Below, piece after piece: positions 45,994-56,256 of a stretch of 64,000 bases of DNA. The notes below the pieces were generated by a model. It worked only from the letters and a program-made list of their open reading frames with translations. It made no database searches and was not told where the DNA came from. This stretch comes from Pseudaminobacter soli (ex Zhang et al. 2022) (GTDB lineage: Bacteria > Pseudomonadota > Alphaproteobacteria > Rhizobiales > Rhizobiaceae), in NCBI RefSeq assembly GCF_014595955.1, contig NZ_JABVCF010000001.1, positions 558,001 through 622,000 of the forward strand. The letters are read 5' to 3'. A program made the position numbers and the translations under genes. The stretch's first letter is position 1; each line of letters begins with the position of its first letter.

Positions 45994-48567
45994 ATGAAAT
46001 CCCACGTCAAAGCGGTTGTGATCGGCGGCGGTGTCGTCGGCTGTTCGGTGCTCTACCATCTCGCCCGTGCGGGCTGGACCGACGTCATGCTGATCGAGCG
46101 CTCGGAGCTGACCTCCGGCTCGTCCTGGCATGCGGCCGGCGGCTTCCATACGCTGAACGGCGACCCGAACGTCGCCAAGCTGCAGGCCTACACCGTGCAG
46201 CTCTACAAGGAACTGGAGGAGATCTCCGGCCAGTCCTGTTCGCTGCACCTCACCGGCGGCGTGATGATGGCCGATACGCCGGAGCGCATGGACTTCCTCA
46301 GGCTCGCCCACGCCAAAGGGCGCTATCTCGGCATGGACACCGAACTGATCACGCCTTCGGAAGCGAAGGCGATGTTCCCGCTGATGGACGAGACGAATTT
46401 CGTCGGCGCCATGTGGGACCCGGTCGAGGGCCATCTCGATCCGTCCGGCACCACCCATGCCTACGCCAAGGCGGCAAAGAATCTCGGCGCCGAAATCGTC
46501 CTGCGCAACCCGGTGAAGGAGCTTACCCAGGATCCCGACGGCACTTGGAACGTGATCACCGAGCAGGGCACGGTTAAGGCCGAGCACGTTGTGAACTGCG
46601 GCGGCCTGTGGGCGCGCGAGGTCGGCCGCATGGTCGGCGTCGAGCTGCCGGTGCTCGCCATGGAGCACATGTATCTGCTCACCGAGCCGATGCCGGAGGT
46701 CGAGGCCTTCAACAAGGAAACCGGCCGCGAGATGGTCGGCGTGCTCGACTTCAAGGGCGAGATCTACACGCGCCAGGAGCGCAACGGCATCCTGCTCGGC
46801 ACGTATGAAAAGGCCTGCAAGCCGTGGTCGCCGGTCAACACGCCGTGGGACTTCGGTCACGAACTGCTTCAGCCCGACCTTGATCGCATCGCGCCTTCGC
46901 TCGAACTCGGCTTCAAGCACTTCCCTGGGATCGCCAGTGCCGGGATCAAGCAGGTTATCAACGGCCCCTTCACCTTTGCGCCGGACGGCAACCCGCTTGT
47001 CGGCCCGGTGCAGGGGCTCACCAATTTCTGGTGCGCCTGCGCCGTCATGGCCGGCTTTAGCCAGGGCGGCGGGGTCGGCTTGGCGCTGTCCAACTGGATG
47101 GTGAACGGCGATCCGGGCTTCGACGTTTGGGGCATGGACGTCTCGCGCTTCGGCGAATGGGCGTCGCTCCGCTACACCAACGCGAAGGTCCGCGAAAACT
47201 ATTCGCGGCGGTTCTCGATCCGCTTCCCCAACGAGGAATTGCCGGCCGCCCGCCCCGCGCAGACGACGCCGCTGTGCGACATCATGGTCGCGCAGAACGC
47301 GGTCATGGGCGACAGCTGGGGCCTGGAGACGCCGCTCTGGTTCGCGCCGAAGGGCACCGAGGCGAAGGACATCGTATCGTTCCGCCGTTCCAACGATTTC
47401 GAGCATATCGGCGCGGAAGTTCGCGCGACGCGTGAGAGCGTCGGCGTCACCGAGATCGCCAACTTCGCCAAGTACGAGGTCACCGGTCCCGGGGCGGAGG
47501 ATTTCCTCAACCGGCTGATGACCAACCGCATGCCGAAGAAGGGCCGCATCGTGCTCACCCCGATGCTGAACGAGTTCGGCAAGCTGATCGGCGACTTCAC
47601 CATCGCCCGCGCCGGCGACGAGCGCTTCATGATCTGGGGCTCGTCGGCCGCCCAGAAGTATCACATGCGCTGGTTCGAGAAGCACCTGCCCAAGGACGGC
47701 TCGGTGCGTATCCACCGCTTCGACCAGACGCTGGTCGGTCTCTCCATCGCCGGCCCGAAGGCGCAGGAACTGCTGCAGAAGCTTGCCGATGTGGACGTCT
47801 CCACCAAAGCATTCAAATTCATGGATTTTCGCGAGATGGCGGTCGGCGGCGCGCCCTGCATGGTCAACCGCGTCACCTATACCGGCGATCTCGGTTACGA
47901 GATCTGGATGCCGCCGGCCTACCAGCGGCTGGTCTACGCCGCCATCAAGTCGGCCGGCGAGGAGTTCGGCATCGTCGACTTCGGCATGCGCGCGCTGCTG
48001 TCCATGCGGCTTGAGAAGAATTTCCCGACCTGGTTCCGCGAACTGCGGCCCATCTACGGCCCCTTCGAGGGCTCGATGGACCGCTTCACCAAACTGGAGA
48101 AGAACGACTTCATCGGCCGAGAGGCGGCCGCGAAGGAGCATGCAGACGGGCCGAAGCTGCGGCGTGTCTCCCTCATCGTCGACGCGCTCGACGCTGACGT
48201 CATGGGTGACGAGCCGATCTGGGCGAAGGTGAAGGGCCGCGATTTCGGCACGGTCGAGAAGCCGCACGGCTACGGCGCGCCGCGCTTCGATGCCACCGGC
48301 GAGGAGGTACGCTCCTCCACGGCCGCAACGGGCGCGTCAGCGGTCCGCGGCATCCACGACGGCGAATGGTCGGTGGTGGGCTGGGTGACCTCGGGCGGCT
48401 ACGCGCATTACGTGGAGAAGTCGCTCGCCCAGGGATACGTCCCGGCCGAACTGGCCGACGACGAGAGCGAGGGCCTGTTCGAAATCGAGATCCTTGGCGA
48501 GCGCCGGCCCGCGCGCATCAACCGCGTGGCGCTGTTCGACCCGGCGGGCGAGAAGATGCGCGGGTGA
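45994..48567 (+). CDS. Dimethylglycine/sarcosine dehydrogenase-like FAD oxidoreductase with GcvT domain
   Basis: An 857-aa two-domain enzyme. The N-terminal DAO-type FAD domain (about 1-440) starts [20 protein letters not shown] and has GSSWHAAGGF, the pattern near the flavin-linked His of dimethylglycine and sarcosine dehydrogenases. The C-terminal half (about 470-850) is a GcvT-like folate-binding domain ending in a barrel (GGYAHYVEKSLAQGYVP). Such enzymes oxidatively demethylate N-methyl amines and pass formaldehyde to tetrahydrofolate. The gene follows the MttB-like gene by 120 nt in which no gene is seen. Confidence 0.9.
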   Translation: MKSHVKAVVIGGGVVGCSVLYHLARAGWTDVMLIERSELTSGSSWHAAGGFHTLNGDPNVAKLQAYTVQLYKELEEISGQSCSLHLTGGVMMADTPERMDFLRLAHAKGRYLGMDTELITPSEAKAMFPLMDETNFVGAMWDPVEGHLDPSGTTHAYAKAAKNLGAEIVLRNPVKELTQDPDGTWNVITEQGTVKAEHVVNCGGLWAREVGRMVGVELPVLAMEHMYLLTEPMPEVEAFNKETGREMVGVLDFKGEIYTRQERNGILLGTYEKACKPWSPVNTPWDFGHELLQPDLDRIAPSLELGFKHFPGIASAGIKQVINGPFTFAPDGNPLVGPVQGLTNFWCACAVMAGFSQGGGVGLALSNWMVNGDPGFDVWGMDVSRFGEWASLRYTNAKVRENYSRRFSIRFPNEELPAARPAQTTPLCDIMVAQNAVMGDSWGLETPLWFAPKGTEAKDIVSFRRSNDFEHIGAEVRATRESVGVTEIANFAKYEVTGPGAEDFLNRLMTNRMPKKGRIVLTPMLNEFGKLIGDFTIARAGDERFMIWGSSAAQKYHMRWFEKHLPKDGSVRIHRFDQTLVGLSIAGPKAQELLQKLADVDVSTKAFKFMDFREMAVGGAPCMVNRVTYTGDLGYEIWMPPAYQRLVYAAIKSAGEEFGIVDFGMRALLSMRLEKNFPTWFRELRPIYGPFEGSMDRFTKLEKNDFIGREAAAKEHADGPKLRRVSLIVDALDADVMGDEPIWAKVKGRDFGTVEKPHGYGAPRFDATGEEVRSSTAATGASAVRGIHDGEWSVVGWVTSGGYAHYVEKSLAQGYVPAELADDESEGLFEIEILGERRPARINRVALFDPAGEKMRG

Positions 48568-48627
48568 TTTGACACCCTTCGTGTGCGGCAGGTCCATGGG
48601 GCTTTGCCGCACCGCAAGCGGGATGCG

Positions 48628-50121
48628 CTAGCGTCCCGCCTCAAGGTTTCCGAGTACACCAGGCAGCGCGCCGGGCAGATCGTCGGCGATCAGGCCCGGC
48701 CCCAACGAGCGCGCCGCTTCCGCATGCATCCAGGCCGCGGCGCAGGCTGCTTCGAAGGCGGGCATGCCCTGCGCAAGCAGGCCAGCGATGATGCCGGAAA
48801 GCACGTCCCCCGATCCGGCCGTTGCGAGCAGAGGCGTGCCATTGAAGTTGATGGCGGCTCGGCCGTCCGGGCTGGCAATCACCGTATCGGGTCCTTTCAA
48901 GAGCACCACCGCCGAGGCGCGCTGGGCCGCAAGCCGGGCGCGCTCCAGCTTGGAACCGGACTGAGCGGCAAGATCCGGGAAGAGTCGCGCGAACTCGCCT
49001 TCGTGGGGCGTCAGGACCAATGGACCCTCATAGGCGGCGCTGACCTCGAAGAAGCCCTCCGGATCAAGCGCAAGCGCCGTGATCGCGCTGGCATCGACCA
49101 CGACCGCCGGGTTTTCGCCTGCCCCCAGCAGTTCCCTCAACATGGCCGCGGTAGGCTCTTCCGGTGCCAGCCCGGGGCCGAACACGATGGCTCGGACGCG
49201 TCGATCCGAGATGAAGTCGAGCGCCTCCACCCCAGAATCGCAACGGCGCAGCATGATCGAGGTGAGATGGGCGGCGTTGACCAGAAGCGCGGCCGAGGGC
49301 GAAAGGAGCGTCACCGCCCCTGCCCCGGCGCGTGCGGCGGCAAGTGCCGAAAGGCGGACGGCGCCGGTCGCCGACGGACCTCCCGAAAAAGCCGCGACGT
49401 GGCCGCGCGAATATTTGTGCACGTCGACAGCCCAGGACGGGAGAGTTTTGCGCCAGAGATCCGGCCGGTTTTCGAAACATTTCGGTCCAACGGAAGCGAC
49501 CACGCTGTCCGGTATGCCGATGTCGGCGACGATGACCTCGCCGCAGTTCGTGCGGCCCGGCAGCAGCAGATGCCCGGGCTTCAATCGCGCAAACGTCACC
49601 GTAAGTTCGGCGCTGAAGGCGGTTCCCAGGATTTTACCGGTCTCGCCTGAAACCCCGCTGGGAAGATCGACCGCAAGCACCGGGGCCCGCGCCTCGGCCG
49701 TGAACTCGATTGCCCTCATGACCGTTCCGCTCACCGGGCGGTCCAACCCAGCCCCGAAGATCGCATCGACGACCAGGTTGCCCTTTGTCGGCGCGTACTC
49801 GGCAAGCGGCCGCGGCTCTATCCGGCAGTCCGTCCGGGCGCGGGCGGCGTCGGTTCCCTTCTTCGGGCTTCCTTCGGCAAAAAGTGCGACCTCGATACCA
49901 GAGCGTCGGAGGATCTCCGCGACCACATAGCCGTCACCGCCATTGTTGCCCGGCCCGCACAGCACATCGACGCGGGATGCCCCGGGATAGCGCGAGAGTG
50001 CCGTCGAGGCGACGGCCTGCCCGGCGCGCAGCATCAGCCCGTAGCCATCCAGCGGTCCCGCAGCGATCGTCCTGCGGTCGCATTCGCTCATCTCCGCCGG
50101 CGTGAGCACTTCAAGCCGCAT
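48628..50121 (-). CDS. nnr: Bifunctional NAD(P)H-hydrate epimerase / ADP-dependent dehydratase
   Basis: A 497-aa metabolite-repair enzyme. The N-terminal YjeF_N domain (about 1-215) epimerises damaged NADHX/NADPHX (CGPGNNGGDGYVVAE; VDAIFGAGLDRPVSG; AVDLPSGVSGETG). The C-terminal ribokinase-like dehydratase (about 225-497) restores NAD(P)H using ADP (KYSRGHVAAFSGG; LTPHEGEFARLFPD; LLATAGSGDVLSGIIAGLLAQG). ATG 50121 has GGAG 8 nt upstream; the open frame to 50223 has no such site. In many Rhizobiales this gene is next to glnB, as here (divergent). Confidence 0.93.
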   Translation of the reverse strand: MRLEVLTPAEMSECDRRTIAAGPLDGYGLMLRAGQAVASTALSRYPGASRVDVLCGPGNNGGDGYVVAEILRRSGIEVALFAEGSPKKGTDAARARTDCRIEPRPLAEYAPTKGNLVVDAIFGAGLDRPVSGTVMRAIEFTAEARAPVLAVDLPSGVSGETGKILGTAFSAELTVTFARLKPGHLLLPGRTNCGEVIVADIGIPDSVVASVGPKCFENRPDLWRKTLPSWAVDVHKYSRGHVAAFSGGPSATGAVRLSALAAARAGAGAVTLLSPSAALLVNAAHLTSIMLRRCDSGVEALDFISDRRVRAIVFGPGLAPEEPTAAMLRELLGAGENPAVVVDASAITALALDPEGFFEVSAAYEGPLVLTPHEGEFARLFPDLAAQSGSKLERARLAAQRASAVVLLKGPDTVIASPDGRAAINFNGTPLLATAGSGDVLSGIIAGLLAQGMPAFEAACAAAWMHAEAARSLGPGLIADDLPGALPGVLGNLEAGR

Positions 50122-50341
50122 GATCCATTCTCCGTCCACGGGAGAGATAGCATAGGGTTCAGCAGCGCGAACACTTATTGGGTGAGCCACCCAACCCGCC
50201 CAAATTTTAGGCACAATGCCCAATTCAGGGGCTGCCTAAAGATCAATCGGCAATATCCTCGACGGCGACCTCGCATCATCCGCCCGCGAGGGACCCTTTC
50301 GACGCAAGGGAAGCCCTCTACATAGGGGCTGATCGGCAAAC

Positions 50342-50357
50342 TGGCACGGAACCTGCT
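50342..50357 (+). promoter_or_regulatory. Sigma-54 promoter of glnBA
   Basis: TGGCACGGAACCTGCT matches TGGCAC-N5-TTGCW in all but one base, with the invariant GG (50343-50344) and GC (50355-50356) exactly 10 nt apart. It lies 60 nt before glnB. NtrC/RpoN control of glnBA is established in rhizobia. No convincing NtrC site was found by eye. Confidence 0.82.
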
Positions 50358-50359
50358 AG

Positions 50360-50755
<396 letters not shown>

Positions 50756-50815
50756 GGCACCGTCCGGCGCCTCGTCCAACCGTTTTTCAGAACGTCATCA
50801 GAACAGGAAAGAGAC

Positions 50816-52225
50816 ATGACGACAGCCAACGACATCTTGAAGCAGATCAAGGACAACGACGTGAAATTCGTCGACCTGCGCTTCACCGATCCGAAGGGCA
50901 AGCTTCAGCACGTGACGATGGATGTCGCCGAGGTAGACGAGGACATGTTCGCCGACGGCGTCATGTTCGACGGCTCCTCGATCATCGGCTGGAAGGCCAT
51001 CAACGAGTCCGACATGGTGCTGATGCCCGACCCGGAGACGGTCCACATGGATCCGTTCTTCGCGCAGTCCACCATGGTGATTCTCTGCGACATCCTCGAT
51101 CCGGTCACCGGCGAGGCCTACAACCGCGACCCGCGCGGCATCGCCAGGAAGGCTGAAGCCTATCTGCGCTCCGAGGGCATCGGCGACACCGTCTATGTCG
51201 GCCCGGAGGCCGAGTTCTTCGTGTTCGACGACGTCAAGTACAAGGTCGACCCGTACAACACCGGCTTCAAGCTCGACTCGACCGAACTGCCGTCGAACGA
51301 CGACACCGATTACGAGACCGGCAACCTCGGCCACCGCCCGCGCGTCAAGGGCGGCTATTTCCCCGTTCCGCCGATCGATTCCTGCCAGGACATGCGCTCC
51401 GAGATGCTGTCGGTGCTGGCGGAGATGGGTGTGCGCACCGAAAAGCACCACCACGAGGTCGCGGCCGCGCAGCATGAACTCGGCCTGAAGTTCGACACCC
51501 TGCTCCGCAACGCCGACAAGATGCAGATGCACAAATACGTCGTGCATCAGGTCGCTAATGCCTACGGCAAGACGGCCACCTTCATGCCGAAGCCGATCTT
51601 CGGCGACAACGGCTCGGGCATGCACGTGCACATGTCGATCTGGAGGGAAGGCAAGCCGACCTTCGCCGGCAACGAGTATGCGGGACTCTCCGAGAACTGC
51701 CTTTACTACATCGGCGGCATCATCAAGCACGCCAAGGCCATCAACGCCTTCTCCAACCCGCTCACCAACTCCTACAAGAGGCTGGTGCCGGGCTACGAGG
51801 CTCCGGTGCTGCTCGCCTATTCGGCCCGCAACCGCTCCGCGTCCTGCCGCATCCCCTTCGGCTCCTCGCCGAAGTCGAAGCGCGTCGAGATCCGCTTCCC
51901 CGATCCGGGCGCGAACCCCTATCTCTGCTTCGCCGCCCTGCTGATGGCCGGCCTCGACGGCATCAAGAACAAGATCCATCCCGGCCAGGCCATGGACAAG
52001 GATCTCTACGACCTGCCGCCGAAGGAGTTGAAGAAGATCCCGACCGTCTGCGGTTCGTTGCGCGAAGCGCTGCAGAGCCTCGACAAGGATCGCGGCTTCC
52101 TGAAGGCCGGCGGCGTCTTCGACGACGACCAGATCGACAGCTACATCGAACTGAAGATGGCCGAGGTCATGCGCTTCGAGATGACCCCGCACCCCGTCGA
52201 GTTCGACATGTACTATTCGGTGTGA
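50816..52225 (+). CDS. glnA: Glutamine synthetase type I
   Basis: A 469-aa dodecameric GSI making glutamine from glutamate, ammonia and [24 protein letters not shown], the ATP-site stretch [12 protein letters not shown] and the adenylylation site Y398 (KDLYDLPP) are present, so it is regulated by GlnE. It lies 60 nt after glnB and ends before a strong terminator. Confidence 0.97.
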   Translation: MTTANDILKQIKDNDVKFVDLRFTDPKGKLQHVTMDVAEVDEDMFADGVMFDGSSIIGWKAINESDMVLMPDPETVHMDPFFAQSTMVILCDILDPVTGEAYNRDPRGIARKAEAYLRSEGIGDTVYVGPEAEFFVFDDVKYKVDPYNTGFKLDSTELPSNDDTDYETGNLGHRPRVKGGYFPVPPIDSCQDMRSEMLSVLAEMGVRTEKHHHEVAAAQHELGLKFDTLLRNADKMQMHKYVVHQVANAYGKTATFMPKPIFGDNGSGMHVHMSIWREGKPTFAGNEYAGLSENCLYYIGGIIKHAKAINAFSNPLTNSYKRLVPGYEAPVLLAYSARNRSASCRIPFGSSPKSKRVEIRFPDPGANPYLCFAALLMAGLDGIKNKIHPGQAMDKDLYDLPPKELKKIPTVCGSLREALQSLDKDRGFLKAGGVFDDDQIDSYIELKMAEVMRFEMTPHPVEFDMYYSV

Positions 52226-52248
52226 TCCGTCTTAAGGCACGGACTGCG

Positions 52249-52278
52249 AAAACCCCGGCGGCGACGCCGGGGTTTTTT
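52249..52278 (+). terminator. Rho-independent terminator after glnA
   Basis: AAAACCCCGGCG (52249-52260) and CGCCGGGGTTTT (52265-52276) form a 12-bp stem with loop GCGA, followed by more T. Confidence 0.9.
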
Positions 52279-52390
52279 GTTGGGGTGCCAGCTTCGGCGC
52301 AACGTAACCGCCCCTGAGGCGTCGCCCTCCGCTGCTGGAAACCCCGAGTACCGATTCCCGCCGAAGCTTCGGATGGTCGCCTGTCTGCGA

Positions 52391-53482
52391 TCAGGCTTTG
52401 ACGACATCCGTCTCCAGCGGATAGCTGCCCTTGGTCGCCCGCCAATGGGCGGCGGCGAAGCCGAGCACGACAAGCGCGAATCCCTGATGCAGCAGCGCAC
52501 CATCCAGCGGGACCTGCATGAGGAGCGTGACGATGCCGATCGCCGCCTGGATAACGACCAGACCGAACAGCACGATTGTGCGGCGAGCGTGCGTGGTGCC
52601 CGGCGCAGAGGACAGGGTCGCCAGCATATGCCAGAGCGCCGCAGCCAACAGAATGTAGGCTCCGAGCCTATGTATGAACTGCACGGTCTTGGGATTCTCG
52701 AAGAGATTCACCCATGCCGGCTGCTGGACAGATAGCCCGCCCGGGACGAGGCTGCCGTCCATCAGCGGCCAAGTATTGTAGCTCAACCCGGCGTCCAGGC
52801 CTGCGACCAGCCCGCCGAGATAGATCTGAATGAGGACGAAGAGCACGATCACGCCGGCAAAACGCTGTACTGGGCGCGAGGTTGGGCCTTCGGAGTGCGG
52901 CGCCAGCCCGCGCGCGACCAGCATTGTCGCCATGAAGATCAGCGCGGCGATGGTGAGGTGGGTGGCGAGGCGATACTGGCTGACGTCGACACGTTCTGAC
53001 AGGCCAGAGGCCACCATCCACCAGCCGATCGCACCCTGCAGGCCACCCAGGGCCAGGATGCCGAGGAGCTTCGGCCCGAGGCCGCGCTCGATCCGGCGGG
53101 TCGCCCAGAAATAGATCAGCGGCAGCGCGAAGACGAAGCCGACGCCGCGCGCGAGCAGTCTGTGCGCCCATTCCCACCAGAAGATCGTCTTGAACTCGTC
53201 CAGGCTCATGCCCTTGTTGATCTGCTGGTACTGCGGGATCTCCCGATACTTCGCGAGTTCCTCCTGCCATTCCGCCTCGTTGAGGGGCGGGATGATGCCG
53301 TGGATCGGCTTCCACTCGGTGATGGACAGTCCAGAGTCGGTCAGCCGGGTCGCGCCGCCGACCAGGACCAGGGCGAAAAGCACCACGAGCACGCAATAAA
53401 GCCAGCCCCGGACCATAACCCGATTGCGCAGGAGCCGATCCCGCTCGGTCAGAGGCGATCGCACGTCAGTAATGGCTGCCAT
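52391..53482 (-). CDS. ctaA: Haem A synthase (Cox15 type)
   Basis: A 363-aa membrane protein with eight helices that hydroxylates haem O to haem A for aa3-type oxidases, including the one at 10-3593. Haem-ligand His lie in [37 protein letters not shown] and [10 protein letters not shown], and [18 protein letters not shown] is the Cox15 signature. ATG 53482 is chosen because the first helix follows normally; ribosome-binding signal is weak. The frame upstream to 53557 is not supported. Confidence 0.95.
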   Translation of the reverse strand: MAAITDVRSPLTERDRLLRNRVMVRGWLYCVLVVLFALVLVGGATRLTDSGLSITEWKPIHGIIPPLNEAEWQEELAKYREIPQYQQINKGMSLDEFKTIFWWEWAHRLLARGVGFVFALPLIYFWATRRIERGLGPKLLGILALGGLQGAIGWWMVASGLSERVDVSQYRLATHLTIAALIFMATMLVARGLAPHSEGPTSRPVQRFAGVIVLFVLIQIYLGGLVAGLDAGLSYNTWPLMDGSLVPGGLSVQQPAWVNLFENPKTVQFIHRLGAYILLAAALWHMLATLSSAPGTTHARRTIVLFGLVVIQAAIGIVTLLMQVPLDGALLHQGFALVVLGFAAAHWRATKGSYPLETDVVKA

Positions 53483-53639
53483 GAGAGAAGAATTCCGTGA
53501 ATTCGCAGGATTGGTGGACCAGACTGCGTGGAGTTGCAAGCCGGCCTCACGCGACACGCAGTCGCGCGCGGTTTTGCTTTCGACGCCATCGGTTGCGCCG
53601 CCGCTCGTTCCGAATTAACGGAGCGGGGATGGAGCAAAG

Positions 53640-53849
53640 ATGCCGATCCGTCTGAAGAAACTCATCGGGACCGTCCTGCTGATTGCGCTCGTCGTGCTTT
53701 ATGCACTGGTTGCGAGCGCCGTCGCCGTGGCAAGACTGGGCGACGCGGGCGCGCTCGCCCAACTGGCGTTCTTCATCTTCAGCGGCCTTTTGTGGATTTT
53801 GCCGGCCATGGCCATCATCAAATGGATGATGGTACCGCGGCGAGACTGA
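53640..53849 (+). CDS. DUF2842 small membrane protein
   Basis: A 69-aa protein with two membrane helices (about residues 7-31 and 38-61) and a basic N-terminus, ending IIKWMMVPRRD. This is the DUF2842 family of alphaproteobacteria, function unknown, commonly found divergent from ctaA as here. GGAG lies 5 nt before the ATG. Confidence 0.85.
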   Translation: MPIRLKKLIGTVLLIALVVLYALVASAVAVARLGDAGALAQLAFFIFSGLLWILPAMAIIKWMMVPRRD

Positions 53850-53876
53850 GCACCTGCGGCTAACCGGCCGACTAGC

Positions 53877-54923
53877 CTATACGGTGACGACGAGCCTGCC
53901 CGGATTGGCGAGCGGCGTGATCACGCCGGACAGCATCGTCCTGATGTAGCCGAGTTGCTGATAGCGGCCGTTGATCGAAATGCGCGGCAGCGCGTGGGGA
54001 TGACTTTCATGCTGCGGCTGGATCAGGCCATGCCGGGTGGTCACGGCGGACGTGAACCCTGCCTCGGCGGCGAGCTTCACTTCGCGGCAGCCGACCGCGC
54101 TTCTGTAGCCGTAGGGATAAGCCATGTGCCTGGGACGGGCCCCCAGCCGCGCCTCCAGTATGTCGGCTGCCTCCACCATCTCCCGGAGCGCCTCATCCGC
54201 CTGCAGCCGTTTCAGATTGTAGTGGTGCACCGTGTGCGCGCCGATCGTCACCAGCGGATGCCTTGAAATCCGCTCGATCTCCGCCCAGTCCATGAAAGCG
54301 GCCCTGCTCAGCGCGGCAGCGCCGACGCCATGCGCCTCGGCCAAGGCGGAGAGAAACGCATGGCGATCATGCTCCGCCAGTCCCTTGCGAAGGTGATCGT
54401 GCAGCCAGGCATTCGCCCCGACCGGATCGTCCTGCGCGTTCAGGGTGACGTCCCCGTCCGTCGTGGGCACCCGCACGATCTTGCTGCGAGCGACGATCTC
54501 CTCTACCAGTTCCCACCAGGGGAAGGCCGTGACATCAAGCAACCCTGGCGCGATGTAGATTGTGATCGGCACGCCGTGGGCTTCGAGAACGGGCAGGGCC
54601 TCCATCAGGTTATCGCGATAGCCGTCATCGGCGGTGATGCTGGTGAAGCGCCGCCCTCCCCGACCATGGCGAAGCCGGACAAGCGCCTCGTCGATCGTGA
54701 CGAACTCATAGCCGTCGGCTTTCAGTGTACCGATCAGCCGGTCGAGGAACTCCGGCGTGATGGCGAGATGCCGGTTGAAGCCTCGCGCCCGATCCGGGTC
54801 GACCGTGACCCTATGCAGCATAAGGATCGCGCCGATCCCGCCGAGGATCGGCCGTGCCAGCGGGGCGAGGCCGGAGGCCAGATTGAGGACCAGCTTGCGA
54901 AGGGCCTCCCGGCCGTGGAGCAT
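53877..54923 (-). CDS. Polysaccharide deacetylase family protein
   Basis: A 348-aa NodB-fold carbohydrate esterase. Motif 1 is SITADDGYRDN (D-D metal/base), motif 2 IGAHTVHHYNL (H-x3-H metal ligands), followed by MAYPYGYR. An N-terminal hydrophobic segment (GLAPLARPILGGIGAILMLHR) may associate with the membrane. It lies at the edge of the exopolysaccharide locus and may de-N-acetylate the polymer or its lipid-linked precursor. Confidence 0.88.
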   Translation of the reverse strand: MLHGREALRKLVLNLASGLAPLARPILGGIGAILMLHRVTVDPDRARGFNRHLAITPEFLDRLIGTLKADGYEFVTIDEALVRLRHGRGGRRFTSITADDGYRDNLMEALPVLEAHGVPITIYIAPGLLDVTAFPWWELVEEIVARSKIVRVPTTDGDVTLNAQDDPVGANAWLHDHLRKGLAEHDRHAFLSALAEAHGVGAAALSRAAFMDWAEIERISRHPLVTIGAHTVHHYNLKRLQADEALREMVEAADILEARLGARPRHMAYPYGYRSAVGCREVKLAAEAGFTSAVTTRHGLIQPQHESHPHALPRISINGRYQQLGYIRTMLSGVITPLANPGRLVVTV

Positions 54924-55012
54924 TCGTTCACCTTTTCGGCCTAGGCTCGCCCGGCTCCCGCACAGGCACAGCGTCCATCATCGGACCATGCATAGGTTGG
55001 AAGGATTGAAGG

Positions 55013-56233
55013 ATGGTTGATGCCATGGCCAAGGCAGATTCCTTCGCGCCCAATGCCGTCGCTTCCAGATCCGGCAATCCAGCGGACGCGATTGCGATTA
55101 GCCCGGCGAACGCCGATGTGCTGGGCAAGTACAGGGCGATCGCCATCCGAGGCATCCATACGCCTGCGCAACACCCAGTCTGGATCGAGGGCTGGGTGGA
55201 AGCCACCGCGCCGCAAGCCTTCGTCGCCACGTTTTCGGAAAACAGACATCCCGTTTTCGCAATCGCGCTGGAGGTCGTGAAGACCGGCCCCTGTCACACG
55301 GCCCGTCTTCTTGGCGGGCGACACGCCAACGGCAATTTCGCGCCGGTCGACCCGTCTTGGTTGGCAGCCGCGGGCGAAAAGCCATTCCGCGCGTTGCCGG
55401 CGGCGATTGCGCGCTCCCTGCCCGGCGTCGACATCCTCGCTCTGGAGCGACTAGCCCCGGCACACGGCGGATGTCCCAATCCGCTTCTGGCGCTCCCTCA
55501 CACCCGGAGCCCGAACATCTCGCTGGCCGTCGACCTGTCGGGCGGGTTCGAACAGTACATGGCCCGCCCCAACGGCAAGCGCAAACGCAAGAAGCACCGC
55601 TCCGATGAGCGCAAGTTCGAAGCGGCCGGCGGCTTCCGACGCTACGAGGCGGGTTCCGAGAGCGAGGTGAAGGCGCTGCTGGACGCCTTCTTCGAGATGA
55701 AGGCAGCGCGTTTTCGCAAGGCCGGCATCCCCAATGTGTTCGCAGAGCCCGAAGTGCAAAACTTCTTCAGGCGGCTGTTCACAAAGTCTCTTTCGCACTC
55801 GCCAAAGCCGTTCTCGCTGCAAGGACTGGAGGTCGGCGGCAGTCTGCGCGCGATGACCGCTTCGAGCCGAACCAGCGACCGCCTCATCTGCGAATTCGGC
55901 GCGATCGCCGACGATGAACCTTCAAACGCCAGCCCCGGCGAGTTCCTGTTCTACGAGAACATCAGGGAGACCGCCGAACAGGGTCTTCCCCTCTACGATT
56001 TCAGCGTGGGCGACGAACCCTACAAGCGCGGCTGGTGCGACATCGAGACGGTCCACTACGATGTGATCGTCCCCCTGAGCATGAAAGGGAGGCTTTACGC
56101 CGCTTGGCTGCGGATGCTTGCCACCCTCAAGCTGGGGGTGAAGAATAGCCCGATGATATGGCGGTTTGCCAAGGCGATCAGACGGCGCACTCTCGGGCAG
56201 AGCGAGGGAAAGCCGAGCGTGGAAAGCGACTAA
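55013..56233 (+). CDS. BioF2-like (FemAB/GNAT fold) acyltransferase
   Basis: A 406-aa protein of the same PF13480-type group as the gene at 33992, here in the exopolysaccharide locus. Typical blocks are NGKRKRKKHRSDERKFEAAGG, LLDAFFEMKAARF and LPLYDFSVGDEPYKRGW. These enzymes are thought to acylate exopolysaccharides or their precursors. ATG 55013 with AAGG upstream. Confidence 0.82.
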   Translation: MVDAMAKADSFAPNAVASRSGNPADAIAISPANADVLGKYRAIAIRGIHTPAQHPVWIEGWVEATAPQAFVATFSENRHPVFAIALEVVKTGPCHTARLLGGRHANGNFAPVDPSWLAAAGEKPFRALPAAIARSLPGVDILALERLAPAHGGCPNPLLALPHTRSPNISLAVDLSGGFEQYMARPNGKRKRKKHRSDERKFEAAGGFRRYEAGSESEVKALLDAFFEMKAARFRKAGIPNVFAEPEVQNFFRRLFTKSLSHSPKPFSLQGLEVGGSLRAMTASSRTSDRLICEFGAIADDEPSNASPGEFLFYENIRETAEQGLPLYDFSVGDEPYKRGWCDIETVHYDVIVPLSMKGRLYAAWLRMLATLKLGVKNSPMIWRFAKAIRRRTLGQSEGKPSVESD

Positions 56234-56256
56234 GCCGATGCCCGCCTGGGATTTGC

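Noticed and set aside
45973-48267. A 764-aa minus-strand open frame
   Set aside because: Antisense to the well-conserved FAD/GcvT oxidoreductase; composition typical of GC-rich antisense frames.
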